The position numbers and the translations under genes are program-made. DNA of 64,000 nucleotides from Nocardioides sp. S-1144. GTDB lineage: Bacteria; Actinomycetota; Actinomycetes; Propionibacteriales; Nocardioidaceae. Location of the stretch: contig NZ_CP040695.2 of assembly GCF_005954645.2 (NCBI RefSeq), forward strand, positions 2,170,001 to 2,234,000. Reading direction: 5' to 3'. The notes beneath the pieces are model-generated. The model had not been told where the DNA came from. It searched no databases and worked only from the letters and a program-made list of their open reading frames with translations. Shown here one piece after another: positions 53,238-64,000 of the stretch; position 1 is the stretch's first letter, and each line of letters opens with the position of its first letter.

Positions 53238-53260
53238 ACCCTAGTGGGAGGGACTAGGTT
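53238..53260. promoter_or_regulatory. Face-to-face leaderless promoters of sulfotransferase and tldD
   Basis: ACCCTA (53238-53243) is the TAGGGT -10 of the minus-strand gene; TAGGTT (53255-53260) is the -10 of tldD. They are 11 bp apart, so neither gene can have a separate -35 region, and the two transcripts start within the same 40 bp. Confidence 0.6.
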
Positions 53261-53267
53261 CGCTCCC

Positions 53268-54808
<1,541 letters not shown>

Positions 54809-54809
<1 letters not shown>

Positions 54810-56203
54810 TGAGCACTCCCCTGCACCCCCAGAGCCTCGTCGAGCAGGCGCTGGCCGCGTCGGTCGCCGACGACTGCGTCGTGATCGTGCGCGACCACAC
54901 CAGCGCCAACCTGCGCTGGGCCAACAACACCCTCACCACCAACGGCGTCATGCACGGCGTCTCGGTCACCGTCGTCTCGTTCGTCGGGGCGGCCACCGGG
55001 TCGGTCACCGGCAGCGCCACGACCCAGGCGCAGGTCACCGCGCTGGTCACCGCCGCCGACGCAGCCGCCCGGGCCGCCTCCCCGGCCGAGGACGTGAACC
55101 CGCTGGTCCGCGACGTCCCGGCGAGCACCGACTGGGACGACGCCCCGGAGCCGACCGACATCCACGTCTACGACGTCTTCGCCCCGGCCCTCGGGGAGGC
55201 CTTCCGGGTCGCCGACGCCGGGCGCCGGGTGCTCTACGGGTTCGTCAACCACGAGATGACGACGACCTACCTCGGCTCCTCCACCGGGCTGCGACTGCGT
55301 CACGTGCAGCCGACCGGCCACTACGGCTGCACCGGCAAGACGACCACGCCGGAGGGGCGCACCGAGAGCGCCTGGGTCGGCGGCGCCACCCGCGACTTCA
55401 CCGACGTCGACGCCCTCGCGATCGAGTCCGAGGTCGCCCGCCGGCTGGCCTGGGGCCACCGTCGTGTCGACCTGCCCGCCGGGCGCTACGACACCATCCT
55501 GCCGCCGACCGCGGTGGCCGACCTGATGATCGACGCCTACTGGTCCGCGGGCGCGCGCGACGCCTGGGAGGGCCAGTCGGTCTACAGCCGCCGCCCCACC
55601 GGCACCCGGATCGGGGAGACGATCGCCAGGCGCGGCGTCCACCTCTACAGCGACCCGGCCCACGACCCGCTCCGGTGCGCGCCGTTCACCGTCGCGACCT
55701 CGTCGGGCAACACCTCCTCGGTCTTCGACAACGGCCTGCCGCTCGGGCGCACCGACTGGATCCGCGACGGCGAGCTCACCTCGCTCCTGCAGACCCGGCA
55801 CTCGGCCGCGATGACCTCGCAGCCGGTGACGCCGGCCGTCGACAACCTCGTGCTCGACGTCGACGGCGGGCGGGGCAGCCTCGCCGACGTCGTCGCGGGC
55901 ACCGAGCGCGGTCTCCTGCTCACCTGTCTCTGGTACCTCCGCGAGGTCGACCCGCAGTCGCTGCTGCTCACCGGGCTGACCCGCGACGGCGTCTACCTCG
56001 TCGAGGACGGCGAGGTCACCGGGTCGGTGAACAACTTCCGGTTCAACGAGAGCCCCGTCGACCTGCTCCGCCGGTTCACCCACGCCTCGGAGACCGTCCC
56101 GAGCTTCAGCCGCGAGTGGGGCGACGACTACTTCTCCCGCACCGCCACGCCCGCGCTGCGGGTGCCCGACTTCAACATGTCGAGCGTCTCCCAGGCGGTC
56201 TAG
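54809..56203 (+). CDS. tldE: TldE/PmbA family protein
   Basis: 464 aa. Non-catalytic partner of TldD: lacks HExxxH but keeps the family fold (GASVxF-like VSVTVVSFVGAATG, TATSSGNTSSVFDNG, SVNNFRFNESPVDLLRRF). ATGAG start coupled to tldD. The pair forms the heterodimeric protease that threads extended peptides. Confidence 0.92.
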
Positions 56204-56248
56204 GCGAATCCCCGGTCACGACCGGTCCGTCCGCCGTAGGGTTCGGCC

Positions 56249-56941
56249 GTGCCTCGTCGTCCTCGTGCGGTCCTCCTCGCCGCCGCCCTCACCTGCCCCG
56301 CCCTCGCGCTCGGCGTCCTGGTGCCCGTCGCGCCGGCCCACGCCGACCCGCCACGACCGGGAGCGCCGGTGACCCAGGACGACCGGGTCGTCGTGCGCGG
56401 CGGCGGGAGCGTGTTCGTCGACGCGATCGGCAACGACACCGATCCGGACGGCGACGACCTGGCGGTCTGCCGGGTGGACATCCCGGACGGCGTTCCGCTG
56501 ACCTCGGGCCAGAACATCCTCATCGGGACCGCGGCCGACGACGACGACCACGACGACCATGACGACCGCGACGACCGGCCGGTCGACCTCACCTCGACCT
56601 CCTTCCGGCCGGGCACCTACCGGCTCACCTACTACGCCTGCGACCGCGACTTCCTGACCCCGGGGACCATCACCGTGGTCGTCGAGCGCACCCGGCCGGT
56701 GCGCGCCCGGAAGGTCGCACCCCACGTCGTCCGCCTGGCCAACCCGGACGACCGGCGGGTGACCGTGCTGGTGTTCGGCGGCTCTCCCGTCGAGCCCCGC
56801 GTCGCGCAGCGGGTGGTGCAGCTGCCTCCCGGTGCGGCGAAGCGCGTGCGCACCCGGGGCCGGATCCTGACCTGGTTCGCGTTCGCCCCCCGCGGCGGCA
56901 ACGCCGGGCAGGGCGAGGTCCGAGGTCTCGGGCGCGCCTGA
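56249..56941 (+). CDS. Secreted protein with Asp/His-rich stretch, unknown
   Basis: 230 aa. Signal peptide (residues 1-31, cut after APAHA). Residues 42-75 (DDRVVVRGGGSVFVDAIGND, then DPDGDDLAV) resemble a bacterial Ig-like/cadherin-type repeat with an acidic loop that may bind calcium. A run of mostly Asp and His (DDDDHDDHDDRDD) at about residue 98 could bind metal ions. The C-terminal part, RPVRARKVAPHVVRLAN, is basic. Extracellular; function unknown. GTG 56249 follows TAGGGT by 6 nt. Confidence 0.7.
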   Translation: MPRRPRAVLLAAALTCPALALGVLVPVAPAHADPPRPGAPVTQDDRVVVRGGGSVFVDAIGNDTDPDGDDLAVCRVDIPDGVPLTSGQNILIGTAADDDDHDDHDDRDDRPVDLTSTSFRPGTYRLTYYACDRDFLTPGTITVVVERTRPVRARKVAPHVVRLANPDDRRVTVLVFGGSPVEPRVAQRVVQLPPGAAKRVRTRGRILTWFAFAPRGGNAGQGEVRGLGRA

Positions 56942-57021
56942 GACCGCCGGCCGGCGGGCTCCCGCCCGCTCCTGTCCCGCTGCTGTGCGGCGGGTGTGGG
57001 CGGTGGGCGCCGGTGGCCCGC

Positions 57022-58551
57022 TCAGCCCAGCCAGCGCCGCAGCTTCTTGCTGTCGAGGCGACCCCACGCCGCGGCGAGCTCGCCCTCCAGCACGGACGCG
57101 CGTGACTGCTCCCGCTCGTGCAGGACGCCGTAGGTGAAGGCGCTCTCGCCGTCGGCGGTCGCGCGGGCCGCCATCCGGCGCAGGTCCGCCCGGACCACGA
57201 CGGTGTCCTGGCGCTCGCCGAGCACCCGGGTCACGTCCTGGGCGGCCTTGCGCAGCCGCCGGGCGTCCGAGCCCCACAGCGGCTCCAGCACCTCGCAGGC
57301 GTGGCGCAGCCGCTTGGCCGCCTTGCGCACGTCGTGCAGCGCCTCGTCGTGCGCCGGACCGGCACCGTCGCTCGCGGCGACCGCCTCGGCGACGCCGACG
57401 GCCTCGCGCAGGCGCCGCAGGTCCTTGCGGACCCGCTTCGGCAGGACCTCCGCGGCCGGCCGGTCGGCGCGCTCGGACCACGCCGGCGAGGCGACGAGCC
57501 GGTCCAGGCGCCCCAGCAGCCGCAGGTAGCGCCGGGAGGCCAGGACGTCGGCGGCGTGCGTGCCCGCCGCGCGGCGCCGGTCGGCGTGGGTGCGGTCGAT
57601 CCGGCGGCGGACCGGGCCCACGACCTGGCGTCGCGGGACCTCGGACACCAGGGCCCGCAGCCGGTCCTGCGCGACCTCGGCGTCGCGGCCGGCGCCCAGG
57701 GTCCGGGCGACCCAGCGCAGCTCGGCGCGCAGCGGGTCGGTGCGGTCGCGGTCGAGCAGCGGCCCGAACGTCGCCAGGGCGGCGCGGAGCCGCCGGGACG
57801 CGACCCGAAGCCGGCGGACGCCGTCGTCGACACCGCGCCGCACGTCGCAGTCGGCGCGGAGCAGCGCGGCGACCTGCTCGGCGAGGCGGGCGTGCAGGAC
57901 GGCGGAGGCAGGCCCGTCGAGGGCGCGTCGGGTGAGGGCCTCGGCCGGCTCGGGCAGCCGGTGGGCCAGCACCGAGGCGATCTTGCGCTGCACCGTCCGC
58001 GGCAGGATCCCGGCCGCGGCCAGCGGCGCGTCGGCGGCGTCGAGGAACGCCGGCGGCGCCGTCACGAGCTCGACCTCCACCTCGCGCCAGGTCACGGCGT
58101 CCGCCCCGAGCCGGCCGACCGCGCGTCCGGTGACCCGGTCGTCGGCCACCTCGGCCAGGACGGCGTCCTCGGCGTCGAGCAGGAGCCGGGCGGTGCGGAG
58201 GGTCTCGACGTCGGCGACCGGTCGCAGGTCCCGCCCCCGGGTCCAGCCGAGCACCTGTCGGGCGAGCCCGGCCGGGACGGTCTCGGTGCGGCCCAGCGGG
58301 CGGTGGAGCTCGTCGCGCCCGAGCCCGGCCGGCACCTTGAGGTGCCAGCCCGCGTCGTCGCCGCCGGTGCGCCGCCTCAGGGTGACGCCGTGGCGCACCA
58401 GGGCCAGGTCGTCGGTGTCGACGTAGGTGGCGACCAGGGTCGCCGTCGTCGGCTCGGTGACGCGGACGACGCCCGGCAGCTCGGTCAGGTCCGGCAGCTC
58501 GGCGTCCGGGTCGACGGCGTAGGCGCGCTCGATCTCGTGGTGGTCCCTCAC
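57022..58551 (-). CDS. CYTH and CHAD domain protein
   Basis: 509 aa. The N-terminal CYTH domain (HHEIERAYAV...) is the triphosphate tunnel fold, with R/K and E ligands for polyphosphate or inorganic triphosphate. The C-terminal two-thirds is a CHAD domain, repeated His-rich helices binding polyphosphate (EALHDVRKAAKRLRHACEVL). Typical of proteins attached to polyphosphate granules. GTG 58551. Confidence 0.9.
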   Translation of the reverse strand: MRDHHEIERAYAVDPDAELPDLTELPGVVRVTEPTTATLVATYVDTDDLALVRHGVTLRRRTGGDDAGWHLKVPAGLGRDELHRPLGRTETVPAGLARQVLGWTRGRDLRPVADVETLRTARLLLDAEDAVLAEVADDRVTGRAVGRLGADAVTWREVEVELVTAPPAFLDAADAPLAAAGILPRTVQRKIASVLAHRLPEPAEALTRRALDGPASAVLHARLAEQVAALLRADCDVRRGVDDGVRRLRVASRRLRAALATFGPLLDRDRTDPLRAELRWVARTLGAGRDAEVAQDRLRALVSEVPRRQVVGPVRRRIDRTHADRRRAAGTHAADVLASRRYLRLLGRLDRLVASPAWSERADRPAAEVLPKRVRKDLRRLREAVGVAEAVAASDGAGPAHDEALHDVRKAAKRLRHACEVLEPLWGSDARRLRKAAQDVTRVLGERQDTVVVRADLRRMAARATADGESAFTYGVLHEREQSRASVLEGELAAAWGRLDSKKLRRWLG

Positions 58552-58586
58552 GGGCCAAGTAGTAGCCGACCGAGGTGAACGGCGCC

Positions 58587-59842
58587 TCAGCGACCGGGGA
58601 TCGGCGCCGCGGGGTCGTAGGGCACCCGGGTGTAGACGAACGTCGCGCACTCGAGGTGGGTGGGGTGCACGTGCAGCGTCTCGCCGCGGTGGTAGCCCGA
58701 GACGCCGACGATCGTGGCGTCGTCGCGCAGCTCGAAGGTGTGGGCCAGCGACCCGCTCTGGAGCGACCGGACCTCGAGCCGGTCCGAGGACCAGCGCAGC
58801 TCGACGGCGGAGTTGCCCCAGAACCAGGTGCCGAGCAGCGGCTCGACCGACGGCGGCACCGAGGTGGTCGGTACCCACGGCTCGACCGGTGCCGGCTCCT
58901 CGGCGAGCAGCAGGTCGTGCGGGACGCCGTCGGCGTCGAGGCCGGTCGTGGCGTTGGCCAGGACGACGGCCCCGTCGCCGCTGGCCGGCTCGACGAACAG
59001 GCTGGCCAGGAAGCCGGGCATCGAGCCGGTGTGCCCGACGAAGCGCCGCGCGCCGTCCGGGCCGAGGTCGAGCACCCGCAGGCCGAGCCCGTAGGACGGG
59101 TCGAGGCGCGGCGCCCCCATCTCGGCGAGCGTGGCCGCCGCGAGGACGTCGGGTCGCCGGCCGGCGAGGAACGCCGCCCACACCGCGAGGTCGGCCACGG
59201 TGCTCCAGGCCTGTCCGGCCGGCGCCATCGCGCCGGTGTCGGTGTGCGGCTCGAGGGCCAGCCGACCGGTGAAGTGCTCCACGCTGTGCCCCTGCGCGTG
59301 GGGTCCGCGCTCGGCGTCGGGACCGTACGTCGTCCGCGTCATCGCGAGCGGTTCGAGGAGCCGGGCCGCCACGACGTCCCACCACGGTGCCCCGCGCAGC
59401 CGGGCCACGACCTCGCCGAGCAGCCCGTAGCCGAGGTTGGAGTAGTGGAACCACTCACCCGGCCCGGCGACCGCGCCGGTGCCGTCGTTGGCGGCGACGA
59501 GGGCCTCGAAGTCGCCGCCGGTCGAGCGCTCCCACCACGGGCCGGCGGGCTCGCTCTGCATGCCGCCGGTGTGGCCGAGCAGGTCGGCGATCGTGAGGTC
59601 GGCGTAGCCGACGCCGGGCAGGAGCCGCCCGACCGGGTCGTCGAGGGCGAGCGCGCCCTCGTCGCGCAGCTGGAGGATCAGCGCCGCCGTCATGGTCTTG
59701 GTGATCGAGCCGATGCGGTAGGCCGTGGACGGGTCGGCGTGCACGCCGGCCGACTCGACGAGCGCGCCGTCGCGCAGCACGCCGCCGACCACCGAGGGCA
59801 GTCGGCCGCGCCGCTGCAGGGCCGCGAGACGGACCCCCAGGC

Positions 59843-59846
<4 letters not shown>
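58587..59846 (-). CDS. Serine hydrolase (class C beta-lactamase/DD-peptidase fold)
   Basis: 419 aa. SxxK motif in [14 protein letters not shown], YxN in [14 protein letters not shown], and HTG-type third motif in [11 protein letters not shown]. Lacks a signal peptide, so likely a cytoplasmic esterase or peptidase rather than a cell-wall enzyme. A C-terminal lipocalin-like beta domain begins near residue 330. GTG 59846 overlaps the gcvP stop. Confidence 0.88.
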
Positions 59847-62758
<2,912 letters not shown>

Positions 62759-62789
62759 GGAGGCTCCTCGGATCGACAGACCGGCGGCC

Positions 62790-62941
62790 CTCCCCCTCTG
62801 TCACCCCCGCCGGCTGCGACGGGTGCTCCAGAGGTGCCTGCTCCGCGCGGTCCGGGTGCCTGAGAGGTTCCGGGGAGGAATTGCCCCTTCGGCGCTTGCC
62901 CATGACCAGCCTCGGCCGCGGGACGAAGTCTCTCCCGCGCG
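62790..62941 (-). ncRNA. Glycine riboswitch (gcvP leader)
   Basis: On the minus strand the conserved aptamer segments occur in order: GCGCGGGAGAG, CGCCGAAGGGGCAA, CCTCTCAGGCA and GACAGAGGGGG. One aptamer only; many glycine riboswitches are tandem. It ends about 32 nt before the gcvP start, so it may control either transcription or ribosome binding. Confidence 0.9.
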
Positions 62942-63010
62942 GGATCGACAGCGGTGACCACGCTACCGGACCCGTGACCACCCCTCCGAACCGGCGCGCG
63001 GCCCACCGAG

Positions 63011-63094
63011 CCCGACACCCAGCCCGACACCCAGCCCGACACCCAGCCCGACACCCAGCGCGACACCCGGCGCGACACCCGGCCCGACACCGAG
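63011..63094. repeat. Seven-unit 12-bp minisatellite
   Basis: Four copies of CCCGACACCCAG, then two of CGCGACACCCGG and one of CCCGACACCGAG. Lies upstream of the riboswitch, in the likely promoter region of gcvP and behind the MerR gene. Variable copy number would alter promoter spacing. Confidence 0.9.
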
Positions 63095-63196
63095 CCCGCC
63101 GGACCCGGTCGGGGCGGAAAATGACGTCCGCCCCGCGGCCCACGAGCAGCCACGAGGCGGACGGACAACCGTGGTGTCCGGTGGAGCGGGGGTGCC

Positions 63197-63811
63197 TCAG
63201 CCGATCTTGCGGGCCTGACGGCGGGCGGCGAGCTCGTCGCTGGCCGACGACGCCGCGGCGGCGGTGTCGGCGGCGGTGTCGTTGGCGCGCTCGCTGGGGA
63301 GTGCGGCGAGGGTGCCCTCGATCTCGCGCCACACGCCGCCGATCGCGATGCCGAACACGCCCTGGCCACCCTGGAGCAGGTCGATGACCTCGTCGTTGGA
63401 GGTGCACTCGTAGACCGAGGCGCCGTCGCTCATCAGCGTCACGCGGGTCAGGTCGTCGGTGCCGCGCTCACGCAGGTGGGAGACGGCGGTGCGGATCTGC
63501 TGCAGCGAGATCCCGGCGTCCAGGAGCCGCTTGATGACCTTGAGGATGAGGATGTCGCGGAAGGAGTAGAGCCGCTGCGACCCCGAGCCCTTGGCACCCC
63601 GCACAGTCGGCTCGATGAGCCCGGTGCGGGCCCAGTAGTCGAGCTGACGGTAGGTGATGCCGGCCGCGTTGCACGCGGTCGGGCCGCGGTAGCCGACGTC
63701 GCTCGGCAGCGGCGAGACGTCGTCGGTGAACAGGAGGCCCTGCTCGTCGGCCGATTCGAGCGCCAGATCGGTGGCCGGATCGGATCCGGTCCGGGGGTTC
63801 TGCTCGTTCAC
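63197..63811 (-). CDS. MerR family regulator, Rv1830 (ResR)-like
   Basis: 204 aa. MerR HTH with AGITYRQLDYWARTGLIEPT and SQRLYSFRDILILKVIKRLLDAGISLQQIRTAV. The C-terminal half (LMSDGASVYECTSNDEVIDLLQGGQGVFGIAIGGVW) matches the Rv1830 group, which in mycobacteria lies next to gcvB, the glycine dehydrogenase gene, as here. It affects growth and antibiotic resilience in M. tuberculosis (recalled, not checked). The Ala-rich tail is poorly conserved. GTG 63811, with a SigA-type promoter about 90 bp upstream. Confidence 0.88.
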   Translation of the reverse strand: MNEQNPRTGSDPATDLALESADEQGLLFTDDVSPLPSDVGYRGPTACNAAGITYRQLDYWARTGLIEPTVRGAKGSGSQRLYSFRDILILKVIKRLLDAGISLQQIRTAVSHLRERGTDDLTRVTLMSDGASVYECTSNDEVIDLLQGGQGVFGIAIGGVWREIEGTLAALPSERANDTAADTAAAASSASDELAARRQARKIG

Positions 63812-63898
63812 ACGGTCCTCCGCAGGTCTACTTCGCAGGTAGCAACTCGAGGGAAGGACGCCGTGATGACATCGGTGGAGTTACAACGAAGACAGTTC

Positions 63899-63927
63899 AA
63901 GGTACGACGGCCGGCGTGGTCGGTCAA
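63899..63927 (-). promoter_or_regulatory. SigA-type promoter of merR gene
   Basis: On the minus strand TTGACC (63927-63922), 17-bp spacer, TACCTT (63904-63899). Predicted start near 63892, giving a 5' leader of about 80 nt. A dyad ACCCTCA-N9-TGAGGGT lies upstream at 63948-63970; it could be an operator or the terminator of the next gene. Confidence 0.65.
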
Positions 63928-64000
63928 AGAGGTGCCCGGCGTGTCGAACCCTCATTCTCAGGCTGAGGGTGACCCTGTGCCGTGCCCGTTCCCGCCGGTG

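Noticed and set aside
63011..63094. Coding repeat protein (RHPARHPA or VSGWVSGW)
   Set aside because: The frames belong to shadow ORFs without start signals; a tandem 12-bp unit stays open in every frame.

Overview
The window is a very GC-rich (roughly 74% by eye), densely packed stretch of an actinobacterial chromosome. RbpA, an adjacent lnt/ppm1 pair, IdeR-type iron control, a DUF222-HNH gene, an F420-type LLM oxidoreductase and a gcvP next to an Rv1830-like MerR gene all point to Actinomycetia. Overall content resembles Nocardioides or a relative, but the genus is inference. I saw no rRNA, tRNA, CRISPR array, complete insertion sequence or prophage.

Layout. 0-2.5 kb: the edge of a WXG100-like gene, a membrane/Rossmann fusion and a 5'-3' exonuclease. 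2.6-11.2 kb: an Lrp-type regulator and a lysine-degradation locus (kamA divergent from kdd, amidohydrolase, kamD, kamE, kal). Between lrp and kamA sits one AbiEi/DUF559-type gene enclosed by 78-bp inverted repeats. 11.2-19.1 kb: a gap rich in RNA hairpins, then lnt, ppm1, fxsA, rbpA (with a SigR-type promoter), an MFS exporter, a GDPD and an HTH-MurA fusion. 19.1-26.7 kb: an alcohol dehydrogenase, a small Cys-rich protein, a WYL regulator, a membrane protein, and a siderophore ABC system under an iron box. 26.7-34.7 kb: small enzymes, including a run of resistance-like families (HelD/HelR, ANT-like, GNAT, APH-like) and a truncated haemoglobin. 34.7-35.8 kb: a patch of lower GC with a histidine phosphatase. 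35.8-44.2 kb: DUF222-HNH, an S15 peptidase, a sortase, an LLM oxidoreductase, a double-cyclophilin lipoprotein, OsmC, a Cys-free HesB-like protein and a CAP protein. 44.2-56.2 kb: pepN, fdhD, sbcD-sbcC, PfpI, a sulfotransferase and tldD-tldE. 56.2-64 kb: a secreted protein, a CYTH-CHAD protein, a serine hydrolase, and gcvP with a glycine riboswitch, a 12-bp minisatellite and a MerR regulator.

How the genes work together. KamA, KamDE, Kdd and Kal cover L-lysine to crotonyl-CoA except for the cleavage enzyme Kce, which is not in the window; an amidohydrolase occupies a translationally coupled place in that operon. Lnt and Ppm1 act on lipoproteins and mannosylation. The fepBDGC-like genes import ferric siderophore. 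SbcCD is a DNA-end nuclease, and TldD-TldE a paired metalloprotease.

A feature running through the whole window is translation start sites placed 6-8 nt after a TANNNT hexamer, on both strands, in about twenty genes. This is the layout of leaderless transcripts, and I used it to choose several start codons.
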